This document shows, piece after piece, positions 48,487 to 57,225 of a stretch of 64,000 nucleotides of DNA. The stretch spans positions 248,001-312,000 of the forward strand of contig JACPFT010000001.1 of the NCBI GenBank assembly GCA_016182845.1, written 5' to 3'. Below the pieces are notes generated by a model. That model saw only the letters and a list, made by a program, of their open reading frames with translations. It had not been told where the DNA came from and searched no databases. The DNA is from Gammaproteobacteria bacterium. GTDB taxonomy: Bacteria > Pseudomonadota > Gammaproteobacteria > Enterobacterales > Permianibacteraceae. How positions within the stretch are numbered: the first letter of the stretch is position 1; each line of letters starts with the position of its first letter. The position numbers and the translations under genes are program-made.

Positions 48487-49332
48487 TTGTCCCTAGATAC
48501 GCCATTTCCCGATTTTCTGTTCGCGGCCAAGCCCGTGCTCGGCATCAGCGCCTGCCTGCTGGGGCAGGCGGTGCGCTATGACGGAGGTCAAAAGCGCGAT
48601 GCCTGGCTGGTGGAGTCCCTGGGCGAACGCGTGGATTTCGTGCCGGTTTGCCCGGAAGTGGCCATCGGCCTGGGTATTCCTCGCGAACCGATCCAGCTGG
48701 TCGACGTGGGAACGGGCATTCGCGCCCTGGGCGTCAGGCATTCGGATGTCGACGTCACCGACGCGCTGCGTGTCTACGGGGAGAAGGCCGTGGCCGACTT
48801 GCCGCGGATCTCCGGCTATGTGTTCAAAAAGGGCTCGCCCAGCTGCGGCCTGGAGGGTGTGAGCTTATACACGCCGGGTGGCCGCCTGCTGGGCGGCGGC
48901 ACGCGCGGGTTGTATGCCGAAGCCTTTGCGCGCCTACGCCCGGAATTGCCGATGGAAGAAGAGGGCGGGCTTGCCGATCCGCGCCTCAGGGAAAATTTCC
49001 TGCTGCGCGTATGGCTGTTCACGGGCTGGCAAGACATGCTGGGGGCGGGTTTGTGCGCGGATGCGCTGGAGGCATTTCAAGCCTGGGCCTCGGGCGTGCT
49101 CACCCGTTTGGAACCGGAACGGGGTCCGGCAGTGGCCCTGGCCGCACAAGCGGAGGCGCTCCGCGCGGAGCGCCTACCGGTGGTGGCGCAGTGCTATATC
49201 GCGGAACTCATGGTCGGCTTACGCCGCCTGGCGCCCGCAGCCGTCGCTTCCCCCGTTCGGGGCTTCCCATTGCCGACGTCGGTAAAACGTCATCCTGGCT
49301 CAGTAGGGCGTCAAACCATTGACAAACGCTGA
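48487..49332 (+). CDS. DUF523 domain protein with atypical C-terminus
   Basis: The 281-residue protein has the DUF523 pattern in its first half: LGISACLLGQAVRYDGGQKRD, VPVCPEVAIGLGIPREPIQL and SPSCGLEGVSLY with conserved cysteines. DUF523 is often fused to DUF1722 (YbgA); here the second half aligns only loosely (LRENFLLRVWLFTGWQDML) and lacks the usual FHxRHK segment. It starts with TTG; AAGG is 7 bases upstream. It may be a readthrough member of the trp operon or an independent gene. The function is unknown. Confidence 0.75.
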   Translation: MSLDTPFPDFLFAAKPVLGISACLLGQAVRYDGGQKRDAWLVESLGERVDFVPVCPEVAIGLGIPREPIQLVDVGTGIRALGVRHSDVDVTDALRVYGEKAVADLPRISGYVFKKGSPSCGLEGVSLYTPGGRLLGGGTRGLYAEAFARLRPELPMEEEGGLADPRLRENFLLRVWLFTGWQDMLGAGLCADALEAFQAWASGVLTRLEPERGPAVALAAQAEALRAERLPVVAQCYIAELMVGLRRLAPAAVASPVRGFPLPTSVKRHPGSVGRQTIDKR

Positions 49333-49407
49333 TGCCATGCGCTTTATTGATCCAAGAAACAACGTAAAAACAAGCAATTAGCCGCTATGTTCCGCGCGTT
49401 GCGTAGA

Positions 49408-49424
49408 TGGCCTAATAGTTGCTT
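49408..49424 (+). promoter_or_regulatory. Sigma54 promoter of the fliL operon
   Basis: TGGCCTAATAGTTGCTT has GG and GC with exactly the 12-base spacing of -24/-12 sigma54 promoters and matches TGGC-N7-TTGCT fully. It is 32 bases before the fliL ATG, leaving a leader of about 22 bases. In pseudomonads this operon is driven by RpoN and FleQ, so the same is expected here. Confidence 0.78.
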
Positions 49425-49455
49425 CACATACCAATGAGCACTGAGGAGTCCGACG

Positions 49456-49980
49456 ATGGCGGGAAAAGATGCCGATCTGAATCTGGATCTGGGCGGCGGC
49501 AAGAAGAAGGGCAAGGGCAAGCTCTTCCTTATTATTGGCATCGTGGTCGCCCTGGCCGGCGGCGGTGGCGCGGCTTTCTTTCTGATGAAAGGCAAGAAGG
49601 CCGACAAGGGCGAGCCCAAGGAAGAGGCCAAGGCGGAGCATGGCGAGGAATCGGCCCATGCCCAGGCCACCTACGTCCCCCTCAAGGATAATTTTGTCGT
49701 CAACATCGCCGACGACAAACGCGGACGCGTTGCCCAGATCGGCGTGACCCTCATGAGCCACAGCCCGGACATCGCAATGGCGGTCGAGCAGAACCTACCT
49801 TTGATCCGCAGCATCCTTCTGGAGTTGTTCAGCGCGCAAAAGGCCAGCGAGTTGTTGACGGCCGAGGGCAAGGAAAAGCTGCGGGCCGAGGCCTTGAAAC
49901 GCCTCAACGGGATTTTCGAAGAGGCGAAAAGCGAGACCAAGATCGACAAGGTCTTGTTTACCAATATGGTGATGCAGTGA
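49456..49980 (+). CDS. fliL: Flagellar basal body-associated protein FliL
   Basis: The 174-residue protein has a Gly/Lys-rich cytosolic start, one membrane helix (LFLIIGIVVALAGGGGAAFFLM, about residues 23-44) and a periplasmic domain with FVVNIADDKRGRVAQIGVTLM. It surrounds the stator and affects torque and stator turnover. GAGGAG lies 7 bases before the ATG. It heads the fliLMNOPQR-flhBA operon behind the sigma54 promoter. Confidence 0.93.
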   Translation: MAGKDADLNLDLGGGKKKGKGKLFLIIGIVVALAGGGGAAFFLMKGKKADKGEPKEEAKAEHGEESAHAQATYVPLKDNFVVNIADDKRGRVAQIGVTLMSHSPDIAMAVEQNLPLIRSILLELFSAQKASELLTAEGKEKLRAEALKRLNGIFEEAKSETKIDKVLFTNMVMQ

Positions 49981-50080
49981 GCGGTATGGCGACTCACAGC
50001 GCGGCGTCTTGCGCCGCTTGCCCATCGCGGTCGGATGGCGTATTCCTGAAATCACACGTTAAACGCGACAGGCACTGATC

Positions 50081-51088
50081 ATGGCTGTTTCCGATCTGCT
50101 CTCACAAGACGAGATTGATGCGCTACTCCATGGCGTGGATGACGGCGACCTGGAGCTGGGCGAGGAGGATTTCGTCCCCGGCGAGGCGCGAACCTACGAC
50201 TTCACCTCCCAGGACCGCATCGTTCGCGGGCGCATGCCCACCCTGGAAATGATCAACGAACGCTTCGCGCGCCATATGCGCGTATCCCTGTTCAACCTGA
50301 TGCGACGCAGCGCCGAAGTGTCCATCAACGGTATTCAGATGATTAAATTCGGCGAGTATGTGCACTCGCTCTATGTGCCCACCAGCCTCAACATGATCCG
50401 CCTGCGCCCCTTGCGCGGCACGGCCCTGCTGACCATGGAGGCGAAGCTGGTGTTCATCCTGGTGGACAATTTCTTCGGCGGCGATGGGCGCTATCACGCC
50501 AAGATCGAGGGCCGCGAGTTCACTCCCACCGAGCGGCGCATCATCCAGATGTTGCTGGAACTCGCCTTCGTGGATTACCGCGAAGCCTGGGCCCCGGTGA
50601 TGAAGCTGGAATTCGAGTATCTCGACTCGGAAGTGAACCCGGCGCTGGCGAATATCGTCTCGCCCAGCGAGGTCGTGGTGGTGTGCAGCTTCCACATCGA
50701 GCTGGATGGCGGCGGCGGCGATCTGCATTTCACCATGCCTTATTCCATGCTGGAACCCATACGCGAAAAGCTCGATGCCGGCGTGCAGACCGACCGCGAC
50801 GAGGTGGATGATCGCTGGGTCGCGGCGCTGCGCGACGAGGTGATGGGCGTCGAAGTCGAGCTGTCGACCCTGTTCGCCGAGGCGGAAATCAGTCTGCGCG
50901 AGCTGATGGACATGAAGGCGGGGGATGTGATTCCCATCGACCTGCCCGAGTACGTCACGCTCTACGCGGGCGGCATGCCCACATTCCGCACAAAATACGG
51001 CGTGTCGCGGGGCAATGCCGCCCTGAAAATCGTTGAAGAAATCACCCGCGAGCATATCTTGGCGCGAGAAGTACCGGAAATGTTGTGA
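50081..51088 (+). CDS. fliM: Flagellar motor switch protein FliM
   Basis: The 335-residue protein starts MAVSDLLSQDEIDALLHGVDDG, the CheY-P binding peptide (residues 6-18), then the middle CheC-like domain and a C-terminal SpoA domain. It forms the C-ring and receives CheY-P to switch rotation. The fliL-fliM gap is 100 bases, with no promoter seen. The N-terminal motif is echoed in CheA (see 61567). Confidence 0.96.
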   Translation: MAVSDLLSQDEIDALLHGVDDGDLELGEEDFVPGEARTYDFTSQDRIVRGRMPTLEMINERFARHMRVSLFNLMRRSAEVSINGIQMIKFGEYVHSLYVPTSLNMIRLRPLRGTALLTMEAKLVFILVDNFFGGDGRYHAKIEGREFTPTERRIIQMLLELAFVDYREAWAPVMKLEFEYLDSEVNPALANIVSPSEVVVVCSFHIELDGGGGDLHFTMPYSMLEPIREKLDAGVQTDRDEVDDRWVAALRDEVMGVEVELSTLFAEAEISLRELMDMKAGDVIPIDLPEYVTLYAGGMPTFRTKYGVSRGNAALKIVEEITREHILAREVPEML

Positions 51089-51117
51089 GTCTTCTGCCTT
51101 GAGACTCGGAGAGCGTT

Positions 51118-51546
51118 ATGGCTAATGAAATCACCACCGACGAAGCGATGCCCGACGATTGGGCCGCGGCGCTCGCGGAACAGGCCGAGGTGGATCGGCA
51201 GATGAACCAGGGGGCCTTGCCGGATGTGCTGCCGGCGCCCATGGAGGTCTTGTCGGACGAGGGCGCGCCCATCAGCCAGGAACAGGCGCGCAAGATGGAA
51301 GTCATCCTCGACATACCCGTGACCCTGTCCATGGAAGTGGGCCGTACCCAGATCAGTATCCGCAACCTCTTGCAGCTGAACCAGGGCTCGGTGGTCGAGC
51401 TGGATCGCCTGGCCGGCGAGCCGCTGGACGTTCTGGTCAACGGCACCCTGATCGCGCACGGAGAGGTCGTGGTGGTCAACGAGAAATTCGGCATCCGCCT
51501 GACCGATGTCATGAGCGCCGCCGAGCGCATCAAGAAGCTGCGGTAG
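51118..51546 (+). CDS. fliN: Flagellar motor switch protein FliN
   Basis: The 142-residue protein has an acidic N-terminal extension and a C-terminal SpoA domain ([53 protein letters not shown]). It forms the lower C-ring with FliM and docks the export ATPase complex. It lies 29 bases after fliM. Confidence 0.95.
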   Translation: MANEITTDEAMPDDWAAALAEQAEVDRQMNQGALPDVLPAPMEVLSDEGAPISQEQARKMEVILDIPVTLSMEVGRTQISIRNLLQLNQGSVVELDRLAGEPLDVLVNGTLIAHGEVVVVNEKFGIRLTDVMSAAERIKKLR

Positions 51547-51551
51547 TTTTC

Positions 51552-51974
51552 GTGCGCCGGATTTTCGGATTATGGGCATTCGCCGGCACGGCCTGGGCCG
51601 AGCCGGTAACACGCGCGCCCCTGTCGGCGGCCTCGGTGGGCCAGATGCTGGCGGCGCTCTTGTTGGTCATCGCACTGATCCTGGTCAGTCTCTGGCTGCT
51701 GAAGCGTTTCCAGGCCGTGCAAGCGGGCGGGCAGGGTGCCTTGCGCATTCTGGCCAGCCTGCCGCTGGGCACGCGCGATCGCGTGCTGCTGGTGGAGGTC
51801 GGCAAGGAGCAGTTGCTCCTGGGCTTGAGCGCCAGCGGGATCCGCTGCCTGCATGTGCTGAGCGAGCCGCTGACGATGCCGGCGGGCGACGCCCATGCCG
51901 GACCGTTCCAGGCGAAACTGCTGGATGCCTTGGCCAAGCTGCGCCAACCGGCGGTGAAGGAAGAAGAAGCATGA
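51552..51974 (+). CDS. fliO: Flagellar biosynthesis protein FliO
   Basis: The 140-residue protein has a short signal-like start ([17 protein letters not shown], AxA), a membrane helix ([22 protein letters not shown]) and a cytosolic domain with [22 protein letters not shown]. It is needed for stable assembly of FliP in the export gate. I chose the GTG at 51552, 5 bases after fliN; other starts would break the signal. It overlaps fliP by 4 bases. Confidence 0.87.
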   Translation: MRRIFGLWAFAGTAWAEPVTRAPLSAASVGQMLAALLLVIALILVSLWLLKRFQAVQAGGQGALRILASLPLGTRDRVLLVEVGKEQLLLGLSASGIRCLHVLSEPLTMPAGDAHAGPFQAKLLDALAKLRQPAVKEEEA

Positions 51975-52723
51975 AATCACTGTGGCTGCTGGTTGTCGGC
52001 CTGCTGTGCTGCCTCGCGACGCCCGGCGCCGAGGCGGCGGGCCGTGAAGCCATCACGGCCCTGAATATCACCACGAATCCGGATGGTTCCCAGCAGGTGT
52101 CGGTGACCCTGCAGATCCTCTTCCTGATGACGGCGCTGACCTTGCTGCCCGCCATCCTCATGATGATGACCGCCTTCACGCGCATCATCGTGGTGTTGGC
52201 CATTCTGCGCCAGGCTCTGGGCATGCAGTCCACGCCCTCGAATCAAATCCTCCTGGGCCTGGCCTTGTTCCTGACGTTTTTTATCATGGCCCCGGTCTTT
52301 GAACGCATCAATAACGAGGCCTTGCAACCCTATCTCAATGAACAGCTTGCGCCCTTGGAGGCGCTGGAAAAGGCCAAGGCGCCGCTGAAGGCTTTCATGC
52401 TGGCCCAGACCCGGCGCAGCGACCTGGATGCCTTCCTGAAGATTTCCCAGTCGCCGCCGGTGGCGACGCCCGAGGACACGCCCTTCGCGGTGCTGGTGCC
52501 CGCCTTCGTGACCAGCGAGCTGAAAACGGCGTTTCAGATCGGATTCCTGCTGTTCATTCCGTTCTTGATCATCGACCTGGTAGTGTCCAGCGTCCTGATG
52601 GCCATGGGTATGATGATGCTCTCGCCCCTGATTATTTCTTTGCCCTTCAAGCTGATGCTCTTCGTCCTGGTGGATGGCTGGATATTGATCACCGGTACGC
52701 TGGCAGCCAGTTTCAACACATAG
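51971..52723 (+). CDS. fliP: Flagellar export apparatus protein FliP
   Basis: The 250-residue protein has a cleavable signal ([22 protein letters not shown]), then the FliP core with [39 protein letters not shown] and [24 protein letters not shown]. It forms the five-fold export gate with FliQ and FliR. It overlaps fliO by 4 bases. Confidence 0.96.
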   Translation: MKSLWLLVVGLLCCLATPGAEAAGREAITALNITTNPDGSQQVSVTLQILFLMTALTLLPAILMMMTAFTRIIVVLAILRQALGMQSTPSNQILLGLALFLTFFIMAPVFERINNEALQPYLNEQLAPLEALEKAKAPLKAFMLAQTRRSDLDAFLKISQSPPVATPEDTPFAVLVPAFVTSELKTAFQIGFLLFIPFLIIDLVVSSVLMAMGMMMLSPLIISLPFKLMLFVLVDGWILITGTLAASFNT

Positions 52724-52732
52724 GGGCTGTCC

Positions 52733-53002
52733 ATGACACCGGAATTGGCCGTCGAAGTCTTTCGCAACGCCATGTATATCGTGGTGCTCCTGGTGGTCGC
52801 CATCGTCCTGCCGGGCTTGATCGTCGGCTTGGTGGTCGCCACCTTCCAGGCCGCCACCAGCATCAACGAACAGACCTTGAGTTTCCTGCCGCGCCTGGTG
52901 GTTACCCTGCTGACCATGGTGTTCCTGGCACACTGGATCATGCGCACTCTTATGGACTACATGATCGAGCTAGTGCAGCAGATCCCTCAGATGATTAGCT
53001 GA
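52733..53002 (+). CDS. fliQ: Flagellar export apparatus protein FliQ
   Basis: The 89-residue protein has two membrane helices with the FliQ pattern (AMYIVVLLVVAIVLPGLIVGLVVATFQAATSINEQTLSFLPRLV). It packs around FliP in the export gate. It lies 9 bases after fliP and 4 bases before fliR. Confidence 0.95.
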   Translation: MTPELAVEVFRNAMYIVVLLVVAIVLPGLIVGLVVATFQAATSINEQTLSFLPRLVVTLLTMVFLAHWIMRTLMDYMIELVQQIPQMIS

Positions 53003-53006
53003 GGCC

Positions 53007-53780
53007 ATGGGCATTAGCGAAGCGCAGATGCTGGACTGGGTGAGCGGCCTCTTGCTGCCCTTGTTCCGTATCGCCGGGCTGCTGCTGTCCATGATGGTGA
53101 CCGGCACCCAGTCGGTGCCGGCACGGGTGCGCATGGGCTTGGCCTTCGCCTTGACGGTGATGGTCCTGCCCATCCTGCCGCCAGCGCCCAAGGTCGATCT
53201 GTTCGCCCTGAACGGCTTCTACCTCATCGCGCAAGAATCCCTGATCGGCATCGTCATCGGCTTTGTCAGCCGCCTGCTGTTCCAAGTCTTCGTCATCGGC
53301 GGACAGCTGGTCGCCATGCAAAGCGGCCTCGGCTTCGCGTCCATGGTCGACCCGGTCAACGGTCTGAGCGTGCCGGTGGTCAGCCAGTTTTACCTGATGC
53401 TGACGACCTTGCTGTTCGTGATCATGAACGGGCATATCTTCATGATCGAGCTCATCGTACACAGTTTCACCAGCCTGCCCATAGGGACCGGCATCAGCCT
53501 GCTGCATATCGAGGCGGTCGTGCACTGGGGCCAGCTGATGTTCAACGCTGGCCTGATGATGGCCCTGGCGGCGGCGTTAAGCCTGCTGATGATCAATCTG
53601 ACCTTCGGCGTACTGACCCGCGCCGCGCCGCAGTTGAACCTGTTTTCCTTAGGATTTCCCATCACCATGGTCACTGGCCTCGTGATTGTCTGGATCACCT
53701 TGTCGGGTTTTTTGGTGCATTTCGAATCGAGTTACACGGCCGCCGTCGAGCTGATGTGCCGGCTCGCCAACGGTTGCTGA
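53007..53780 (+). CDS. fliR: Flagellar export apparatus protein FliR
   Basis: The 257-residue protein has six hydrophobic segments with the FliR pattern (FRIAGLLLSMMVTGTQSVPARVRMGLA, GFVSRLLFQVFVIGGQLVAMQSGLGFASMVDP). It completes the FliPQR gate and contacts FlhB. It lies 12 bases before flhB. Confidence 0.95.
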   Translation: MGISEAQMLDWVSGLLLPLFRIAGLLLSMMVTGTQSVPARVRMGLAFALTVMVLPILPPAPKVDLFALNGFYLIAQESLIGIVIGFVSRLLFQVFVIGGQLVAMQSGLGFASMVDPVNGLSVPVVSQFYLMLTTLLFVIMNGHIFMIELIVHSFTSLPIGTGISLLHIEAVVHWGQLMFNAGLMMALAAALSLLMINLTFGVLTRAAPQLNLFSLGFPITMVTGLVIVWITLSGFLVHFESSYTAAVELMCRLANGC

Positions 53781-53792
53781 CGGAGTACGCGG

Positions 53793-54920
53793 ATGGCCGA
53801 AACCGACTCCGGCGAACGCACAGAAGAGGCGACACCCCGAAAGCGTGAAGAGGCGCGCAAGAAGGGGCAGATCCCCCGTTCCCGCGAATTGGATACGGCC
53901 TTGCTGCTCTTGGTGGGCGGCATCGGCTGCCTGAGCTTCGGGCGCGGCGCGATGCAGACAGTTGCCGAAATCACGCGGTATTGCTTCGACCTGAAACGGG
54001 AGCAAATCTTTCTTCCGGAACGTATGCCCTTGATGCTGGGCGAAAGCTTCGGCCATGTGTTCCTGGCGGTTCTGCCGATCTTGATCCTGCTCCTGGTGGT
54101 GGCCTTGGCGGCCCCCATTCTCTTGGGCGGCTGGGTATTCAACTGGGACTCGGCCAGCCCGCGCTTCGACCGGCTCTCACCCCTCAAGGGTTTTTCGCGC
54201 ATGTTCGGCGTTCATGCCGCAGTGGAGCTGCTCAAGTCCTTCGCCAAGTTCTTCGTGGTGGCGGGTTTCGCCACGATCATCCTCTGGATCCAGTTCGATG
54301 AGTTCATGTCCCTGGGGCGGGCCTCCCTGGAGGGGAGCGTCGCCCACGGACTGGACTTGCTGGCCTGGTCGTTCATCGGCATCAGCGCGGCAATGATCCT
54401 CATCGCCGCCATCGACGTGCCCTACCAACTCTGGTCCTATGCCAAGCAGTTGCGCATGACCAAGCAGGAGGTCCGCGACGAATACAAGGAGTCGGAAGGC
54501 CGGCCGGAAGTGAAGGGACGCATTCGCCAGCTACAGCGCGAAATGGCGCGGCGGCGCATGATGCAGCAGGTGCCGCAGGCCGACGTGGTGGTGACCAACC
54601 CGGATCACTATGCCGTGGCCTTGCAGTACAACCCTCTGGGCCGCTCCGCGCCCAAGGTCATCGCCAAGGGCGCCGACCTCATCGCCCTGCAGATTAAGAA
54701 ACTGGCGGCGGAAAGCCAGGTGCCCGTCGTGGAGGCGCCGCCCCTGGCGCGCGCCATCTATTTCACCACCGAGCTGGATCGAGAAATCCCCGAGGGCCTG
54801 TACCTCGCCGTGGCCCAGCTATTGGCCTATGTCTACCAACTGCGCAACTGGCGTAACGGCCGGGGAGGCAAGCCCAAGGAGCCGGGCGAGTACCCCATCC
54901 CCGACGCGCTGCGCCATTGA
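53793..54920 (+). CDS. flhB: Flagellar export switch protein FlhB
   Basis: The 375-residue protein starts MAETDSGERTEEATPRKREEARKKGQIPRS, has four membrane helices, and a cytosolic autocleavage domain. The cleavage site is NPDH at residues 269-272 rather than the common NPTH; the N and P where cleavage occurs are kept. It switches export from rod/hook to filament substrates. An 80-bp repeat and 190 bases separate it from flhA. Confidence 0.94.
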   Translation: MAETDSGERTEEATPRKREEARKKGQIPRSRELDTALLLLVGGIGCLSFGRGAMQTVAEITRYCFDLKREQIFLPERMPLMLGESFGHVFLAVLPILILLLVVALAAPILLGGWVFNWDSASPRFDRLSPLKGFSRMFGVHAAVELLKSFAKFFVVAGFATIILWIQFDEFMSLGRASLEGSVAHGLDLLAWSFIGISAAMILIAAIDVPYQLWSYAKQLRMTKQEVRDEYKESEGRPEVKGRIRQLQREMARRRMMQQVPQADVVVTNPDHYAVALQYNPLGRSAPKVIAKGADLIALQIKKLAAESQVPVVEAPPLARAIYFTTELDREIPEGLYLAVAQLLAYVYQLRNWRNGRGGKPKEPGEYPIPDALRH

Positions 54921-54936
54921 GCGTTTGCGTGGCTGC

Positions 54937-55016
54937 GTAGGTCCGGCTTGAGCCGGACAGGTGTGTAGCGCTTCAGTCGGACAAGGCCGCCGCAGTCCCG
55001 CTGAAGCGGGACCTAC
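54937..55016. repeat. 80-bp palindromic repeat, copy 2
   Basis: The element starts GTAGGTCC and ends GGACCTAC, has GGCTTGAGCC near the start and a GTCCCGCTGAAGCGGGAC hairpin at the end. It has the same 80-base length and termini as 36955-37034, with the middle diverged. It lies between flhB and flhA in one transcription direction. Confidence 0.9.
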
Positions 55017-55110
55017 AAGCCAGACCATGCCCCGTCGTGTGCATTCGCCATTCCCGGCACGGCAATTGCTTTGCCCCTGCTATCGACGAGATTTTGACGA
55101 TGGCACTTAA

Positions 55111-57201
55111 ATGGCTGTAATGACCGAGCGCTTGCGCCAAGTTTCCCTCACCGGCCTGGGCACGCCCCTGATGGTTCTGGTGATGCTGGCCATGATGACC
55201 TTGCCATTGCCGACCTTCGTCCTGGACATGCTCTTCACCTTCAGTATCACCTTGTCCCTGGTGGTCTTGCTGGTTTCGGTCTACATCCTGAAACCCCTGG
55301 ATTTCGCGGCATTTCCCAGCGTGCTCCTGGTGGCGACCCTGTTGCGCCTGGGGCTGAACATCGCCTCGACCCGCGTGGTGCTCTTGCATGGCCACCAAGG
55401 CGGCGACGCCGCCGGCAAGGTCATCGAGGCCTTCGGCCAAGTCGTGATCGGCGGCAATTACGCGGTCGGTCTTATCGTTTTCGCCATCCTGATCATCATC
55501 AACTTCGTGGTGGTGACCAAGGGCGCCGGGCGAATCTCCGAAGTCACCGCGCGCTTCACCCTGGACGCCATGCCCGGCAAGCAGATGGCCATCGATGCCG
55601 ATTTGAACGCCGGCCTCATCAACCAGGACGACGCACGCAGCCGGCGCGAGGAGGTGGCCGCCGAGGCGGATTTCTACGGTGCGATGGACGGTGCCTCCAA
55701 GTTCGTGCGTGGCGATGCCGTGGCCGGCATCCTCATCCTGTTCATCAACCTGTTTGGCGGTCTCATCATCGGCATGAGCCAACATGACCTGGACCTAGGC
55801 ACGGCCACCGAGTTTTACGCCCTCCTGACCATCGGCGATGGCCTGGTGGCCCAGGTGCCAGCGCTCCTGCTGTCCGTGGCCGCCGCACTGATGGTGACCC
55901 GCCAGGGCGGCTCCCAGGACGTGGCCAGCCAGATGGTGGGCCAGATCTTCAACAACCCCAGGGTCATGTATGTCACGGGCGGCGTGTTGACTGCGATGGG
56001 TCTCATTCCGGGCATGCCCCACGTGGCCTTTCTGTCCTTGGCCGGAGCCTCGCTCGGCGCCGGTTACATGATCGACAAACGCGAGAAGCAGGCCCAACTG
56101 GCCCTGGCTGTCGCCGCTCAACAGCAGGCCGCCCTTCCGGCGAGCGCGGAGCCGGAAATCAAGGAACTGAGTTGGGACGATGTGCAGCCGGTGGACATCA
56201 TCGGCCTGGAGGTCGGCTACCGCTTGATTCCCCTGGTGGACAAGGCCCAGGACGGCAAGCTCATGGGCCGCATCAAGGGCGTGCGCAAGAAACTCTCCCA
56301 GGAGCTGGGTTTCCTGGTGCCCTCGGTGCATATCCGCGACAACCTGGATCTTTCGCCCACCAGCTACCGGATTTCCCTGATGGGCGTCAGCGTGGGCGAG
56401 GCCAGCATCTATCCCGAGCGGGAGATGGCCATCAATCCCGGACAGGTCTTCGGCGAGATGCCGGGCATGACCGCCCGGGATCCGGCCTTCGGCCTGCCGG
56501 CCGTGTGGATCGAGCCCAGCCAGCGCGATCATGCCCAGACCCTGGGCTACACCGTGGTCGATGCCAGCACCGTGGTCGCGACCCATTTGTCGCAGATCCT
56601 GCAAACTCATGCCGCTGAACTCCTGGGCCACGAGGAGGTGGAGCAACTGCTCAAGATGCTATCCAAGTCGGCGCCCAAGCTGGTGGAAAACCTGGTGCCA
56701 GGCACCCTGCCCATCGGCGTCGTGGTCAAGATCCTGCAAAACCTGTTGCAGGAACAGATCCCGATCCGCGATCTGCGTACCATCGCCGAGACTTTGGCGG
56801 AGTACGGTGCCCGCAGCCAGAATCCCGTCGCGCTAACGGCTGCGGTGCGCATCGCTCTCTCTCGCATGATTGTCCAGAATATCAATGGCTTGGAACCGGA
56901 ACTTCCGGTGGTGACCTTGGATCGCCAGCTGGAACAGATATTGCAGCAGAGCATTCAGGTGGGCGGCGAAGAGGGGGCCAGCATCGAGCCGGGCCTGGCG
57001 GATCGCCTCCTGCAGTCCATCAACCGCGTGGCCCAGCGCCAGGAGGCAGCCGGTCAGCCGACCGTGCTGCTGACCTCGCCGGCCCTGCGTCCCACCCTGG
57101 CGCGTTTCGTTCGCTACGGTGTGCCGGGCGTGCATGTGCTCTCGTATCAGGAGATCCCGGATACGAAGCAAATCAAGATCGTGGGTACGGTAGGACAATA
57201 A
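55111..57201 (+). CDS. flhA: Flagellar biosynthesis protein FlhA
   Basis: The 696-residue protein has about eight membrane helices in the first half, including the FHIPEP region (KGAGRISEVTARFTLDAMPGKQMAIDADLNAGLI), and a large cytosolic domain forming the nonameric export ring. Length equals the family (about 690). ATG 55111 or ATG 55120 may start it. It is followed after 24 bases by flhF. Confidence 0.96.
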   Translation: MAVMTERLRQVSLTGLGTPLMVLVMLAMMTLPLPTFVLDMLFTFSITLSLVVLLVSVYILKPLDFAAFPSVLLVATLLRLGLNIASTRVVLLHGHQGGDAAGKVIEAFGQVVIGGNYAVGLIVFAILIIINFVVVTKGAGRISEVTARFTLDAMPGKQMAIDADLNAGLINQDDARSRREEVAAEADFYGAMDGASKFVRGDAVAGILILFINLFGGLIIGMSQHDLDLGTATEFYALLTIGDGLVAQVPALLLSVAAALMVTRQGGSQDVASQMVGQIFNNPRVMYVTGGVLTAMGLIPGMPHVAFLSLAGASLGAGYMIDKREKQAQLALAVAAQQQAALPASAEPEIKELSWDDVQPVDIIGLEVGYRLIPLVDKAQDGKLMGRIKGVRKKLSQELGFLVPSVHIRDNLDLSPTSYRISLMGVSVGEASIYPEREMAINPGQVFGEMPGMTARDPAFGLPAVWIEPSQRDHAQTLGYTVVDASTVVATHLSQILQTHAAELLGHEEVEQLLKMLSKSAPKLVENLVPGTLPIGVVVKILQNLLQEQIPIRDLRTIAETLAEYGARSQNPVALTAAVRIALSRMIVQNINGLEPELPVVTLDRQLEQILQQSIQVGGEEGASIEPGLADRLLQSINRVAQRQEAAGQPTVLLTSPALRPTLARFVRYGVPGVHVLSYQEIPDTKQIKIVGTVGQ

Positions 57202-57225
57202 ACCGTTCCGTAGTGGAGTCGTGCG

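Noticed and set aside
55101-55116. sigma54-like TGGCAC...TGGC next to flhA
   Set aside because: The GG/GC spacing fits, but TTGC is TGGC and the predicted start would fall inside flhA beyond both possible ATGs.
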